Counted from the first letter of the stretch, positions 1 to 10,548 are shown. The stretch: 64,000 nucleotides of DNA from Pectobacterium aroidearum (GCF_041228105.1 NZ_CP166097.1:620001-684000); one strand, 5' to 3'. A program made the numbers and translations. The notes: a model not told the origin generated them from the sequence alone.

Positions 1-798
1 GAAGTCCTGTCCAAGAAATACGCGGCGCTGTGCGATGTGTTCGTGATGGACGCTTTCGGTACTGCACACCGTGCGCAGGCTTCAACCCACGGCGTGGGTA
101 AATTTGCGCCTATCGCCTGTGCGGGCCCGCTGCTGTCTGGTGAGCTGGAAGCGCTGGGTAAAGCATTGAGCGAACCAGCACGTCCGATGGTCGCTATCGT
201 AGGTGGTTCTAAAGTTTCCACCAAACTGACCGTACTGGATTCCCTGTCTAAAATCGCCGATCAGCTGATCGTCGGTGGTGGTATCGCCAACACCTTCGTT
301 GCCGCACAAGGCCATAACGTGGGTAAATCTCTGTACGAAGCCGATCTGATTCCTGAAGCGAAGAAGCTGCTGGAAACCTGCGATATTCCTGTGCCGAGCG
401 ATGTGCGTGTTGCGTCAGAATTCTCTGAAACTGCAACTGCAACGCTGAAGTCTGTTACGGCAATCAAAGACGAAGAGCAGATTCTGGATCTGGGTGATGT
501 TTCCGCTGAGCGTCTGGCTGAAATTCTGAAGAATGCCAAGACCATCCTGTGGAATGGCCCGGTTGGCGTCTTCGAATTCCCGAATTTCCGTAAAGGAACC
601 GAGACTATCGCTCGTGCTATTGCAGAGAGTGATGCGTTCTCTATCGCAGGCGGCGGCGATACGCTGGCTGCGATCGATCTGTTTGGTATTGCTGACAAAA
701 TCTCCTACATTTCTACCGGTGGTGGCGCATTCCTGGAGTTCGTTGAAGGGAAAAAACTGCCTGCAGTAGTTATGCTGGAAGAACGCGCTAAACAGTAA
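1..798 (+). CDS. pgk: Phosphoglycerate kinase, 3' part
   Basis: Interconverts 1,3-bisphosphoglycerate + ADP and 3-phosphoglycerate + ATP in cytosolic glycolysis. The frame is open from base 1, so the gene is cut by the window edge and only the last ~265 residues are present. The visible part begins in the N-terminal substrate domain ([13 protein letters not shown]), runs through the hinge ([13 protein letters not shown]) and contains the nucleotide-domain motifs WNGPVGVFE and the glycine-rich [11 protein letters not shown] near the C-terminus, all typical of bacterial PGK. It is followed by fbaA in the same direction, the conserved enterobacterial pgk-fbaA order. Nothing suggests damage; identity is secure. 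Confidence 0.97.
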   Translation, partial: EVLSKKYAALCDVFVMDAFGTAHRAQASTHGVGKFAPIACAGPLLSGELEALGKALSEPARPMVAIVGGSKVSTKLTVLDSLSKIADQLIVGGGIANTFVAAQGHNVGKSLYEADLIPEAKKLLETCDIPVPSDVRVASEFSETATATLKSVTAIKDEEQILDLGDVSAERLAEILKNAKTILWNGPVGVFEFPNFRKGTETIARAIAESDAFSIAGGGDTLAAIDLFGIADKISYISTGGGAFLEFVEGKKLPAVVMLEERAKQ

Positions 799-831
799 TT
801 TAAGGTAAGGGCTGCTTTTTCCCTTTCCTGT

Positions 832-874
832 GGTTGTCTTGGCATGCCGTTATGGATGTCGTGCCGAGACAACC
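832..874 (+). other. Long hairpin in the pgk-fbaA spacer
   Basis: A 15-bp stem (832-846 with 860-874, two G-U pairs) closes a 13-nt loop in the transcript between pgk and fbaA. There is no U-run after it, so it does not look like an intrinsic terminator. It more probably stabilises or sets processing of the pgk-fbaA mRNA. Seen directly; the role is inference. Confidence 0.55.
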
Positions 875-933
875 AGTCGATTTAACATCGATTTCTCTAA
901 CCCCTCCACGGCCAACGAAACGGGACACGTAAC

Positions 934-2010
934 ATGTCTAAAATTTTTGATTTCGTAAAACCCGGTGTCATCACTGGTGATGACGTTCAGAAAGTTTTCG
1001 CAGTAGCAAAAGAAAACCAATTCGCTTTGCCAGCAGTGAACTGTGTCGGTACCGACTCAATCAATGCTGTGCTGGAAGCCGCAGCCAAAGTACGTGCGCC
1101 GGTCATCGTTCAGTTCTCTAACGGCGGTGCAGCCTTCATCGCGGGTAAAGGCCTGAAAGCAGAAGGTCAGCAGGCGGCAATTTTGGGAGCGATTTCTGGC
1201 GCTCATCATGTGCATCAAATGGCAGAACACTATGGTGTGCCAGTCATTCTGCACACCGACCACTGCGCGAAGAAATTGCTGCCGTGGATCGATGGCCTGC
1301 TGGACGCGGGTGAAAAACACTTTGCTGCTACTGGCAAACCGCTGTTCTCTTCTCACATGATTGACCTGTCTGAAGAGTCGCTGGAAGAGAATATCGAGAT
1401 CTGTTCTAAGTATTTGGCTCGTATGGCCAAAATCGATATGACTCTGGAAATCGAATTGGGTTGTACTGGTGGCGAAGAAGACGGTGTGGATAACAGCCAC
1501 ATGGACGCTTCAGCTCTGTACACCCAGCCGGAAGACGTTGACTACGCGTACACCAAGCTGAACGCGATCAGCCCACGTTTCACCATCGCTGCCTCTTTTG
1601 GTAACGTGCATGGCGTATACAAGCCAGGTAACGTGAAACTGACTCCGACCATCCTGCGCGACTCTCAGGAATATGTTTCCAAGAAACATAACCTGCCGCA
1701 CAACAGCCTGGACTTCGTGTTCCACGGTGGTTCTGGTTCCAGCGCTCAGGAAATCAAAGACTCCGTTAGCTACGGCGTAGTGAAAATGAACATCGATACC
1801 GACACCCAGTGGGCTACCTGGGAAGGTATTCTGAAATACTACAAAGATAACGAAGCTTATCTGCAAGGCCAATTGGGCAACCCGAAAGGCGAAGATCAGC
1901 CGAACAAGAAATACTATGACCCGCGCGTGTGGCTGCGTTCCGCACAGGCGAGCATGGTTACGCGTCTGGAGCAGGCTTTCAAAGAGCTGAATGCTGTTGA
2001 TGTGCTGTAA
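934..2010 (+). CDS. fbaA: Fructose-bisphosphate aldolase, class II
   Basis: Zinc-dependent aldolase that reversibly splits fructose 1,6-bisphosphate into dihydroxyacetone phosphate and glyceraldehyde 3-phosphate. The protein is 358 residues, the usual length of the enterobacterial class II enzyme (FbaA). Visible metal/substrate motifs are HTDHCAKK (~108-115), LEIELGCTGGEEDGVDN (~172-188), NVHGVYKPGNV (~224-234) and FHGGSGSS (~263-270). The ATG is preceded by a weak ribosome site, ACGGGACACGTAAC. It follows pgk with a 135-bp spacer containing a hairpin and ends at a strong terminator that is duplicated 785 bp downstream. Confidence 0.98.
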   Translation: MSKIFDFVKPGVITGDDVQKVFAVAKENQFALPAVNCVGTDSINAVLEAAAKVRAPVIVQFSNGGAAFIAGKGLKAEGQQAAILGAISGAHHVHQMAEHYGVPVILHTDHCAKKLLPWIDGLLDAGEKHFAATGKPLFSSHMIDLSEESLEENIEICSKYLARMAKIDMTLEIELGCTGGEEDGVDNSHMDASALYTQPEDVDYAYTKLNAISPRFTIAASFGNVHGVYKPGNVKLTPTILRDSQEYVSKKHNLPHNSLDFVFHGGSGSSAQEIKDSVSYGVVKMNIDTDTQWATWEGILKYYKDNEAYLQGQLGNPKGEDQPNKKYYDPRVWLRSAQASMVTRLEQAFKELNAVDVL

Positions 2011-2024
2011 GTCAGACAACGTAA

Positions 2025-2059
2025 ACATGATTTGATGCTAAGGCTCCTACGGGAGCCTT
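2025..2059 (+). repeat. 35-bp direct repeat, copy 1 (left border of islet)
   Basis: Perfect 35-base match to 2810-2844; it starts ACATGATTTGATGC and covers the fbaA terminator stem. The flanking bases differ on both sides, so the boundaries are sharp. The two copies bracket the small AT-rich islet between fbaA and mscS. Confidence 0.9.
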
Positions 2060-2064
2060 TTTAA
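2039..2064 (+). terminator. fbaA intrinsic terminator
   Basis: Stem AGGCTCC / GGGAGCCT with a short loop, followed by TTTTT. It sits 30 bp after the fbaA stop and closes the pgk-fbaA transcript. Confidence 0.85.
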
Positions 2065-2237
2065 TGTCTGGGATTGTTTTTAAGCAATGCCAAACAAGGC
2101 TTTGTGTTTAACAACTAGCAGTCAAAAGCCATAAAAAACGCTTAGAGTGTGGACACTCTATACGTCACTGTAGCAGTTTTCATTCGCATTATGATATATT
2201 AAATTTCTTTATATTCAATGTGTTGAAGGGCCATGTA

Positions 2238-2603
2238 GTGAATAAAGTACTAAGCGTTCTTTCATTGGTTTCTAGCGTAATTGGTATTATCTCAACTGCA
2301 ATTGCTTTAGTTTGGTTTTTCTTTGGACTGGATAATAGAGTCAAGACTCTCGAGAATCAAATGCAGGCAATTTATCAATCCGCGTCGGTGAGTTCGCAGA
2401 ATACAGTCTCGAAAAAAGATGGAAATGTCGTTTCGATTTCCAAAGATCAAACCGCAGATAGTAAAATTCAAAATCTCGTTGATGTATGTGCGACTCTGGC
2501 GATAAGAGTAGCAAATGCTTATGAAAAAGGGTCTCCTTTATCAGTAGCACAGCCGCTTAAAGAAATGATGGATAAGTTAGGTTGTAATAAAATTCAGCAA
2601 TGA
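2238..2603 (+). CDS. Small membrane-anchored protein of unknown function
   Basis: Not recognised. The protein is about 121 residues. A hydrophobic segment near the N-terminus (LSVLSLVSSVIGIISTAIAL then WFFFGL) should form one membrane helix. It is followed by a short heptad-like stretch (DNRVKTLENQMQAIY), a polar Ser/Gln-rich linker and a C-terminal helical part with two cysteines. I chose the GTG at 2238 because GAAGGG lies about 7 nt before it; another in-frame GTG is at 2220. The gene is clearly more AT-rich than fbaA and mscS and is the only gene inside the islet bounded by the 35-bp repeats, which suggests acquisition by transfer. No integrase or partner gene is visible. Confidence 0.6.
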   Translation: MNKVLSVLSLVSSVIGIISTAIALVWFFFGLDNRVKTLENQMQAIYQSASVSSQNTVSKKDGNVVSISKDQTADSKIQNLVDVCATLAIRVANAYEKGSPLSVAQPLKEMMDKLGCNKIQQ

Positions 2604-2809
2604 CTAGATCAGAGAAAAAATATAGTTTTAACAAGCTCTTGATAATCAATGTATCAATGACGAAGTCGATGGATGCGTAAAGTTGTTCTAGATAGCTTTT
2701 GCTAGGGTGTTAAAGCATAGAACTGTTATCCATAACAGCATCATTTCAGCCATATCATTCATTTAAAGCCCCGCATTCACAGGGCCTCTTGCTCTAAGTA
2801 AGGCGACTG

Positions 2810-2844
2810 ACATGATTTGATGCTAAGGCTCCTACGGGAGCCTT
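2810..2844 (+). repeat. 35-bp direct repeat, copy 2 (right border of islet)
   Basis: Second exact copy of 2025-2059. It lies between the islet and the mscS promoter region. It includes the hairpin AGGCTCC-TAC-GGGAGCCT but has a weaker T-run (TTAATTTTT) than copy 1. Confidence 0.9.
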
Positions 2845-2920
2845 AATTTTTGGTACCGATGTTGCGGTTTTAGATGTGGACGTTATGCTTTCCCAGTGAT
2901 TAAAAAACAGGAGCGTTTAA

Positions 2921-3772
2921 ATGGAAGAACTTAATACGGGATTGGATCAGGCAGGGAACTGGTTGGTGGCACATCAGAACTTGTTTTTGCAGTATGCCGT
3001 GAATATTGTCGCCGCATTAGTGATCCTTATTGTTGGTTTGGTGATCGCGCGGATCGTTTCCGGCACCATCAATAAACTGATGATTAGTCGTTCTATTGAT
3101 TCAACCGTGGCCGATTTCCTGTCTGCGCTGGTGCGTTATGGCATTATCGCGTTCACGCTGATTGCTGTATTGAGTCGGGTTGGCGTGCAGACCGCATCGG
3201 TGATTGCCGTGCTGGGTGCCGCAGGTTTGGCCGTCGGTCTGGCATTGCAGGGGTCGTTAGCCAACTTTGCTGCGGGCGTTTTGCTGGTGATTTTCCGGCC
3301 TTTCCGTACCGGCGAATGGGTGGACTTGGGCGGCGTGTCTGGCTCCGTCACACAGGTACAGATCTTCTCGACGACGCTGCGCACCTCTGACGGCAAAATT
3401 ATCGTGGTGCCGAATGGCAAGATCATCGCTGGCAACATTATCAACAGCTCGCGTGAGCCGGATCGCCGTACCGAAATTATTGTCGGCGTGGCTTATGATG
3501 CCGATATCGACGTGGTGAAAAAGCTGCTGGGCGATATTATCGCTGCCGATGGACGTATCCAGCACGACAAGGGGGTTACGATTCGCCTGAATGAAATGGC
3601 GGCGTCATCGCTGAATTTTGTGGTGTGGGTGTGGACAACCAACGGCAACGCACAGGCGGTCTATTGGGATCTGCTGGAAAGCTTTAAACGCGCGCTGGAT
3701 GAGCACCGTATTGGCATTCCTTATCCGCAGATGGATGTACATTTACATCAGGTTCAGGAACGCGCTGAATAA
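2921..3772 (+). CDS. mscS: Small-conductance mechanosensitive channel
   Basis: Inner-membrane heptameric channel that opens under membrane tension to release solutes during hypo-osmotic shock. The protein is 283 residues, close to E. coli MscS (286). There are three N-terminal membrane helices (~residues 25-50, 60-85 and 93-125). The third is the Gly/Ala-packed pore helix ([18 protein letters not shown]) and is followed by the beta-domain entrance ([10 protein letters not shown]). A C-terminal alpha/beta cage follows. The start ATG has GGAG eight bases upstream. In E. coli mscS is followed by argO; here a 13-kb catabolic island separates them. Confidence 0.97.
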   Translation: MEELNTGLDQAGNWLVAHQNLFLQYAVNIVAALVILIVGLVIARIVSGTINKLMISRSIDSTVADFLSALVRYGIIAFTLIAVLSRVGVQTASVIAVLGAAGLAVGLALQGSLANFAAGVLLVIFRPFRTGEWVDLGGVSGSVTQVQIFSTTLRTSDGKIIVVPNGKIIAGNIINSSREPDRRTEIIVGVAYDADIDVVKKLLGDIIAADGRIQHDKGVTIRLNEMAASSLNFVVWVWTTNGNAQAVYWDLLESFKRALDEHRIGIPYPQMDVHLHQVQERAE

Positions 3773-3784
3773 TATGTTGTATCA

Positions 3785-3804
3785 CAGGGGCCGGACGGCC
3801 CCTG
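3785..3804. terminator. Hairpin between convergent mscS and sgbE
   Basis: GC-rich inverted repeat CAGGGGCC-GGAC-GGCCCCTG between two convergent genes. There is no clear U-run on either side, so termination is plausible but weakly supported. Confidence 0.45.
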
Positions 3805-3818
3805 ATTGATCCCTGCTT

Positions 3819-4520
3819 CTATTGTCCGTAATAGGCATCTTTCCCATGCTTACGCAGGTAGTGCTTATCCAGCAGAACTTGCTGCATAGCGGTAATACCT
3901 GGCGTCAGCTGGCGTGAAAAAATGCCCATATAGGCTATCTCCTCTAGTACCACCGCATTATGTACCGCATTATGTGCGTCTTTTCCCCAGGCGAATGGGC
4001 CGTGTGCATTGACTAACACGGCTGGGATGTCTGTCGGGCTGATACCGCGCTGGCGGAATGTTTCTATAATCACATTGCCTGTTTCCTGCTCATAGTGCTG
4101 GGCAATTTCGTCCTGTGTCATTAATCGTGTGCAGGGGATGGCCCCGTAGAAATAGTCGGCATGCGTGGTGCCCCAGGCTGGGAGATCCAGCCCCGCCTGT
4201 GCCCAGATGGTGGCGTGGCGCGAGTGCGTATGGACAATGCCGCCAATCTCGGTAAAAGCGCGGTATAACGCCAGATGTGTCGCCGTATCTGAGGAGGGCT
4301 TTTTGTTACCTTCGATGGTCTGTCCAGAGGCAAGATCGACCACAACCATGTCATCTACGACCATATGTTCGTACTCCACACCTGATGGTTTGATGACCAC
4401 CAGACCGCGGTCGCGATCGACGACGCTGACGTTACCCCAGGTAAAAGTCACCAGATGGTGACGCGGTAAATCCAGATTCGCTTCCAGAACCTGCTGCTTA
4501 AGCTGTTGTAACGTTAGCAT
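3819..4520 (-). CDS. sgbE: L-ribulose-5-phosphate 4-epimerase (SgbE/UlaF type)
   Basis: Zinc-dependent class II aldolase-fold epimerase that converts L-ribulose 5-phosphate to D-xylulose 5-phosphate, the last step feeding this pathway into the pentose phosphate route. The protein is 233 residues; the AraD/UlaF/SgbE family is about 230. Family motifs are [10 protein letters not shown] near residue 28, [21 protein letters not shown], the metal-binding [14 protein letters not shown] and [13 protein letters not shown], and [10 protein letters not shown]. It is the last gene of the minus-strand yia-type operon, and its ATG overlaps the stop of sgbU by a few bases, implying translational coupling. 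By sequence alone AraD or UlaF cannot be excluded; the operon context favours sgbE (YiaS). Confidence 0.9.
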   Translation of the reverse strand: MLTLQQLKQQVLEANLDLPRHHLVTFTWGNVSVVDRDRGLVVIKPSGVEYEHMVVDDMVVVDLASGQTIEGNKKPSSDTATHLALYRAFTEIGGIVHTHSRHATIWAQAGLDLPAWGTTHADYFYGAIPCTRLMTQDEIAQHYEQETGNVIIETFRQRGISPTDIPAVLVNAHGPFAWGKDAHNAVHNAVVLEEIAYMGIFSRQLTPGITAMQQVLLDKHYLRKHGKDAYYGQ

Positions 4521-5374
4521 GACATTCCCCCTTGTTGCATTTTCTGCTCGATCCAGCGGCGCGCCTGAACGATCTCAGCGACCGGTTCATCAGCCTTCTC
4601 TGTCCACATTTCAATCAGGAAAGCGCCACGATAGTTGAGTGTTTTCAACGTGCTAAAAACAGAAATAAAATCCACACAGCCCTCGCCGAATGGTACGTCG
4701 CGGAATTGTCCAGGTGAGGTTGCGGTAACCGCTAAGGTGTCTTTCAGATGGATAGCGGCGATGCGGTCGATACCCAGCTGTAATTCTTGCGTGACATTGT
4801 TGCCCCAGGCGCTGAGGTTGCCGACGTCCGGGTAGACGGTAAACCACGGTGAAGCCAGGCAGGCATCCCAGGCTTTCCATTTACTTATAGAGTTCATAAA
4901 GGCGGTGTCCATGATCTCCACGGATAGCATCACCTGCGCGGCGGCGGCGCGTTCAACCGCCCATTGCATACCTTCGGTAAAACGCGCGAGCGTGCCTTCA
5001 TCTTGCTGCTCGTAATAGACGTCATACCCCGCTAGCTGAATGGTGCGTATGCCCACGTCGTTGGCCAGTTGAATGGCCTGCTCCATGATCGTAAAGGCAC
5101 GCTGGCGCAGTGCTTCATCATGGCTGCCGAACGGAAAACGCCGATGCCCGGACAAGCACATCGAAGGGATACGAATGCCGGTTTCCAGCATCGCATTGAC
5201 CAGAGAAAGCCGCTGTTCCTTACTCCATAGCAGGCGGGCCAGACGTTCATCGCTTTCGTCTACCGACATTTCAACAAAGTCAAAACCACAGGCCTTTGCT
5301 AGTGCTAAGCGCTCTGGCCAGGTCAGGTGTTTCGGCAGGGCTTTTTCATAAATACCTAATGGGTGTTGGCGCAT
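4514..5374 (-). CDS. sgbU: L-xylulose-5-phosphate 3-epimerase (SgbU/UlaE type)
   Basis: TIM-barrel epimerase converting L-ribulose 5-phosphate and L-xylulose 5-phosphate; in this pathway it follows the decarboxylase SgbH. The protein is 286 residues from ATG 5374 ([14 protein letters not shown]), matching the family start. A longer upstream reading exists, but the SD sequence GGAGG inside the end of sgbH fits ATG 5374. Visible features are [18 protein letters not shown] (~34-51), the metal-ligand strands [12 protein letters not shown] and [10 protein letters not shown], and IHLKDT. One base separates it from the sgbH stop, and it overlaps sgbE, so all three are co-translated. Confidence 0.92.
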   Translation of the reverse strand: MRQHPLGIYEKALPKHLTWPERLALAKACGFDFVEMSVDESDERLARLLWSKEQRLSLVNAMLETGIRIPSMCLSGHRRFPFGSHDEALRQRAFTIMEQAIQLANDVGIRTIQLAGYDVYYEQQDEGTLARFTEGMQWAVERAAAAQVMLSVEIMDTAFMNSISKWKAWDACLASPWFTVYPDVGNLSAWGNNVTQELQLGIDRIAAIHLKDTLAVTATSPGQFRDVPFGEGCVDFISVFSTLKTLNYRGAFLIEMWTEKADEPVAEIVQARRWIEQKMQQGGMSC

Positions 5375-5375
5375 A

Positions 5376-6032
5376 TTAAGGCCTCCAGATGGCGTCAATG
5401 GCGGTGCGGAATTGGCGAGCCGAGTCTACTGGGTCAGGAGCATCCGCCAGCGCCCGTCCGGCAATGAATGCCGTGACGGCGATATCGCTGAAAAGCGGCA
5501 AATCCGAGGGGGTAATCCCTCCGGTAATAGAGAGTTCGATGCCGAGGTCAGAAAGGGCTTTCATCGTGTCCAGATCCTGCTGGCCCCAGGTTTGACCGCT
5601 GGCCTGCGCATCGCGCCCACGGTGGTAAATTGCCTGTTTGATGCCCAGTGCGCGCCACGCTTTGGCGTCTTCCAGCGTCCAGCGACCGAAGAGCTCAATC
5701 TGGATCTCTCCCCGATAACGCTCTGCCACTTCCAGCGCGCTAGCCATAGTGGGCAGCGGCGCGGCGCAGATCACGGTCATCCAGTTTGCGCCGTGGGAAA
5801 AGGCTTGCTCCGCCAGCGTGGCGCCTGCGTCAGCGACTTTCAAATCGGCCACCAGTACATGGTGAGGGCAGCGCTCGCGTAATTGGCTGACGGTCTGGAT
5901 ACCTGCGCTGATACATAAAATGGTGCCCGCTTCGATGATGTCAACATAGGGGTGGAGTCGTTCCACGGTGGTGAGTGCGGCATCCAGTCGGGTGTGGTCG
6001 AGCGCCAGTTGCAGGCGGGGTTGCGTTGTCAT
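5376..6032 (-). CDS. sgbH: 3-keto-L-gulonate-6-phosphate decarboxylase
   Basis: Mg-dependent decarboxylase of the orotidine-5'-phosphate decarboxylase superfamily. It converts 3-keto-L-gulonate 6-phosphate to L-xylulose 5-phosphate + CO2. The protein is 218 residues, as in SgbH/UlaD. Signatures are [14 protein letters not shown] at the N-terminus, the catalytic [14 protein letters not shown] (Asp/Lys/Asp set), [28 protein letters not shown] and the phosphate-binding [14 protein letters not shown]. Its ATG overlaps the lyxK stop (ATGA), so it is translationally coupled to the kinase that makes its substrate. Confidence 0.95.
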   Translation of the reverse strand: MTTQPRLQLALDHTRLDAALTTVERLHPYVDIIEAGTILCISAGIQTVSQLRERCPHHVLVADLKVADAGATLAEQAFSHGANWMTVICAAPLPTMASALEVAERYRGEIQIELFGRWTLEDAKAWRALGIKQAIYHRGRDAQASGQTWGQQDLDTMKALSDLGIELSITGGITPSDLPLFSDIAVTAFIAGRALADAPDPVDSARQFRTAIDAIWRP

Positions 6033-7537
6033 GGTTTCTCCTTACCGGCGGGTTGCAGCGCTTTTAACGCGTCGACGAGCGCCTGATAGTGTTGGTATTT
6101 TTTGTCGTAGGCCGTGCGAGCTTGTTCATCTGGGGTAAGGCGTGTAATCCGTGGTGAGAGCGCCCGCTGAGCAGCTGTGACATCGCTAAAAGCACCGCTG
6201 CCGATCATCGCCGCCATTGCTGCACCCAGACAGCCGGTTTCTTCTACCTGTGGGAGTTCGACAGGCAGGCCGCTGACGTCCGCAAACATCTGCATCCAGG
6301 GGACAGACTTGGCTGGGCCGCCGGTGATGCGCAACGCGTCCACGTTAGGGAAACGCTGACGCATACGATTCAGGTGTGCCATGTGGCAGAACACCACACC
6401 TTCGTAAATAGCCTGAACGAGATGTTCGCGCCGGTGGAACGCTTGCAGGCCGTAGAAGCTGGCACTGAGCCCCAATCCGGCGTTGGAACCATATAAAAAG
6501 GGAACAAACAGCAGGTGACTGCCTGCTTTAGGAAGATGAGAAACCCAGTGATTGAGCTGAGCATAATCGACACCTAAACCGTCACTCAGTCCCCATTGTT
6601 GGCAGAACCATTCCAGATTGGCCGCAGACGTGGGGCTGGCTTCATGCACGATGTAGCGTCCTGCTTCCGCATGGCGGCCATAAACGAAGGGATGGTCGTA
6701 GCCATCGGCGAGGGTGTCGGTGATGCCGCTGGTGACTGACCATGTACCCATGACGGCATTGAGTCGAGTCTCGTCCTGAAGGCCTGCGCACAGGGCGGTG
6801 GAAACCACGTCGAATAACCCACCGACGACGGGGGTTCCCGCCCTCAGTCCGGTTAGCTGTGCCGCTTCTGGGGTAATTCGGCCTGCGATATCCGTAGAGC
6901 CGATGATTGGAGGTAGGGCGCTGACGATTTCTGCAATCCCGAGCTGTTCTGCCAGTGCAGGATCGTAGCGGCCTGTATCCATGTTGTAGAGGTTGGATTC
7001 GGAGATATTGGTTTCTTCACAAGCCCGTTCTCCGGTCAGGCAGAAACGCAGGTAGTCATGCGCCATAAACAGCGTGCCGATTTGTGCATAGCGTGTCGGC
7101 TGGTGGTCTTTGAGCCACCGCAGTAGCGAAACAGGATGGCCTGTCCACAGCGTCTGGCGGGTCTGAGGATAGAGCGCTTGCGGTATCCCCGCTTGCTGCC
7201 ACGCCAGAACCTGTTCACGCGCGCGCTGATCGGATGACAGAATCGCATGGCCTAGTGGTTTGTCATGCTTATCCAGCAAGAATAACCCTTTGCCTTGGGC
7301 AGAGATCCCTACGCCGGAAATTGCGCTGGCGGAGAGTGCCGTTCTGTCCAGCAGTTCACGAATAACCTCGGCAGCGGTCTGCCACAGGGTGTGCATATCG
7401 CGTTCTGCCCAACCGGGTTGTGGTGTGGTAATCGGCAGATTGTGGCGTGCAATGCCGTACTCTGTTCCGGTGATGTCATAGATCCCGGCTTTGATAAAGG
7501 TTCCGCCGCAGTCGAGCCCCAGAAAATAATCTGTCAT
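6029..7537 (-). CDS. lyxK: L-xylulose/3-keto-L-gulonate kinase
   Basis: FGGY-family carbohydrate kinase that phosphorylates L-xylulose and probably 3-keto-L-gulonate in this route. The protein is 502 residues, the usual length for LyxK. The N-terminal ATPase motif FLGLDCGGTFIKAGIYD, the family block YLRFCLTGERACEETNISES, and the C-terminal FGGY-type signature (RRQHLVQAIYEGVVFC-like; RITGGPAKSVPWMQMFADV) are visible. Its start overlaps the stop of the upstream transporter gene (ATGA) and its stop overlaps the start of sgbH. The substrate cannot be decided from sequence; neighbours favour 3-keto-L-gulonate. Confidence 0.92.
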   Translation of the reverse strand: MTDYFLGLDCGGTFIKAGIYDITGTEYGIARHNLPITTPQPGWAERDMHTLWQTAAEVIRELLDRTALSASAISGVGISAQGKGLFLLDKHDKPLGHAILSSDQRAREQVLAWQQAGIPQALYPQTRQTLWTGHPVSLLRWLKDHQPTRYAQIGTLFMAHDYLRFCLTGERACEETNISESNLYNMDTGRYDPALAEQLGIAEIVSALPPIIGSTDIAGRITPEAAQLTGLRAGTPVVGGLFDVVSTALCAGLQDETRLNAVMGTWSVTSGITDTLADGYDHPFVYGRHAEAGRYIVHEASPTSAANLEWFCQQWGLSDGLGVDYAQLNHWVSHLPKAGSHLLFVPFLYGSNAGLGLSASFYGLQAFHRREHLVQAIYEGVVFCHMAHLNRMRQRFPNVDALRITGGPAKSVPWMQMFADVSGLPVELPQVEETGCLGAAMAAMIGSGAFSDVTAAQRALSPRITRLTPDEQARTAYDKKYQHYQALVDALKALQPAGKEKP

Positions 7538-8835
7538 GCTGCCTCCGTAGACTCATCGCAGCGCGGTGGCAGAATCATGGCCAGTACGGCGGCAATCGCC
7601 AGTGAGATAGCCAGACTGTAAACGCCAACGTCTTTGTTAAAGGTTGAAATCAGGACGCCGACCATATAAGGGCCGCAGAAGCCACCGAGGTTGCCAAGCG
7701 CATTAATGACACCGCGAGCGCCGCCAGCGACTTCGGCATCAAACAACTTGGGAGGAATAGTCCAGAACACCCCTGCGGCGGCCTGAATGAAGACACCGCA
7801 GCCGACTAGCGCGGCATAGGACCACCAGATATGGCTTTTGAGCAAGACGGACAGTGCCATGCAAATGGCGAAACAGGCGAGTGGTAACGCGACGAAGACC
7901 TTACGTTTTCCTGAGTTATCGGACAGGTAGGAGATGGTGAACATGCCGACGATCGCCCCGATATAAGGCAAAATAGCCAGCATACCGACCTGTTCCATGT
8001 TGCCGTTGGTCAGCCCTTTCAGGATGGTGGGCAACCACAAGGTGTAACCGTAAATACCTGTCTGGTAAAAGAAATTCACCAAGATTAACTGCCACATCAA
8101 CTTTTCGCGTAATACCCGGCTTAGGGAGGCATTACGAACGGTTTTGCCTTGCAGTGCCGCTTGCTCTTCCTGCAACGTGTTGATCAGATACTCTTTTTCT
8201 GCCTGTGAAATCCATTTTGCTTCCTGCGGGCGGTTGCTAATGGTAAACCACCACAGCAGCATAACAACCAGCGAAACCCCTCCTTCCACCAGAAACAGCA
8301 TGCGCCAATCCCAGGTTGTGATGACCCAGCCAGAAAGCGGGGCGGTCAAAATACCAGCGATGGGTACAAACATGATGACAATCGCGTTGGCGCGGCCACG
8401 CTCTTTATCGGGGAACCAGTTGCTGATCATCGTGAGTACCACCGGGAGCATACCGCCTTCGGATACGCCCAGCGCAAAGCGCAAAAACAGCAACTGATAC
8501 TGATTGGTCACCAGACCGGTTAACACCGAAATGACGGCCCAGGCCAGCAGTGACCAGCCGATAAACTTTTTACCGTTGCCGTGTACGGCGAGTTTGCCGC
8601 CCGGCACTTGTAAAAACAGATAGCCGATAAAGAAGATCCCGCCTGCGAGTCCGGCCATCGATGCCGTAATACCCAATTCGTCATCCATACCGCCCGGCAT
8701 CGCGAAGGCAATATTGACGCGATCCATATAGGAAATAATGCAGGTAATCAAAATGGGCGGTACGATCCGCAACCAGCGTAATCGAGGAATATTTGCCGCT
8801 GTGCGCTGGCTAGAAGAAACCGTGGCTGTATTCAT
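7534..8835 (-). CDS. yiaX2: MFS anion:cation symporter, YiaX2-like
   Basis: Inner-membrane major facilitator of the anion:cation symporter group, 433 residues with about 12 hydrophobic helices. The family signatures SYMDRVNIAFAMPGGMDDELG in helix 1 and RFALGVSEGGMLPVVLTMIS in helix 4 are present, as is FPDKERGRANA in the loop after helix 4. Members import organic acids such as sugar acids and tartrate-like anions. In E. coli the corresponding place in the yia operon is held by the TRAP transporter yiaMNO. A single MFS gene here matches the Klebsiella yia operon layout (yiaX2). It overlaps lyxK by 4 bp. Likely substrate: 2,3-diketo-L-gulonate or a related acid (inference). Confidence 0.88.
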   Translation of the reverse strand: MNTATVSSSQRTAANIPRLRWLRIVPPILITCIISYMDRVNIAFAMPGGMDDELGITASMAGLAGGIFFIGYLFLQVPGGKLAVHGNGKKFIGWSLLAWAVISVLTGLVTNQYQLLFLRFALGVSEGGMLPVVLTMISNWFPDKERGRANAIVIMFVPIAGILTAPLSGWVITTWDWRMLFLVEGGVSLVVMLLWWFTISNRPQEAKWISQAEKEYLINTLQEEQAALQGKTVRNASLSRVLREKLMWQLILVNFFYQTGIYGYTLWLPTILKGLTNGNMEQVGMLAILPYIGAIVGMFTISYLSDNSGKRKVFVALPLACFAICMALSVLLKSHIWWSYAALVGCGVFIQAAAGVFWTIPPKLFDAEVAGGARGVINALGNLGGFCGPYMVGVLISTFNKDVGVYSLAISLAIAAVLAMILPPRCDESTEAA

Positions 8836-8908
8836 ATCACTTTATCCTTCAACATGTTGCGTGCATGACGTGCTTCATTTTTGGCTTTTTCGCGCGTAGC
8901 AATCCCCG

Positions 8909-8928
8909 CACATGCCCGCAGGCATGTG
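8909..8928 (-). other. Intercistronic hairpin between yiaL and yiaX2
   Basis: Inverted repeat CACATGCC-CGCA-GGCATGTG in the 121-bp gap of the operon, with no U-run. It may alter mRNA stability or relative expression of the enzyme and transporter halves. The role is inference. Confidence 0.4.
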
Positions 8929-8956
8929 TCGCGTTAGATGGAAAAATCAGAAACGA

Positions 8957-10443
<1,487 letters not shown>

Positions 10444-10486
10444 AACGCGTCTCCATGACGATAGTTAGATTGCTTTTTGTTCGTCA

Positions 10487-10516
10487 TATTTCATTATGCG
10501 AAATTGCATTTCAAAT
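10487..10516 (-). promoter_or_regulatory. Predicted YiaJ operator of the yiaK operon
   Basis: A 30-bp block (TATTTCATTATGCGAAATTG followed by CATTTCAAAT) matches 15570-15599 at about 25 of 30 positions. It contains repeated ATTTC/GAAAT half-sites. It lies just downstream of the predicted -10, overlapping the expected transcription start, as expected for a repressor site. Assignment to YiaJ is inference from genomic context. Confidence 0.6.
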
Positions 10517-10520
10517 AAAT

Positions 10521-10548
10521 GCTATACCTGTGCTTGCATGAAGTCAAA
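10521..10548 (-). promoter_or_regulatory. Predicted promoter of the yiaK operon
   Basis: Reading the minus strand: TTTGAC (10548-10543), 16-bp spacer, TATAGC (10526-10521). The same arrangement occurs upstream of the ABC operon (TTTGAT-N16-TATATT). The conserved position relative to the operator block supports it. Confidence 0.5.
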
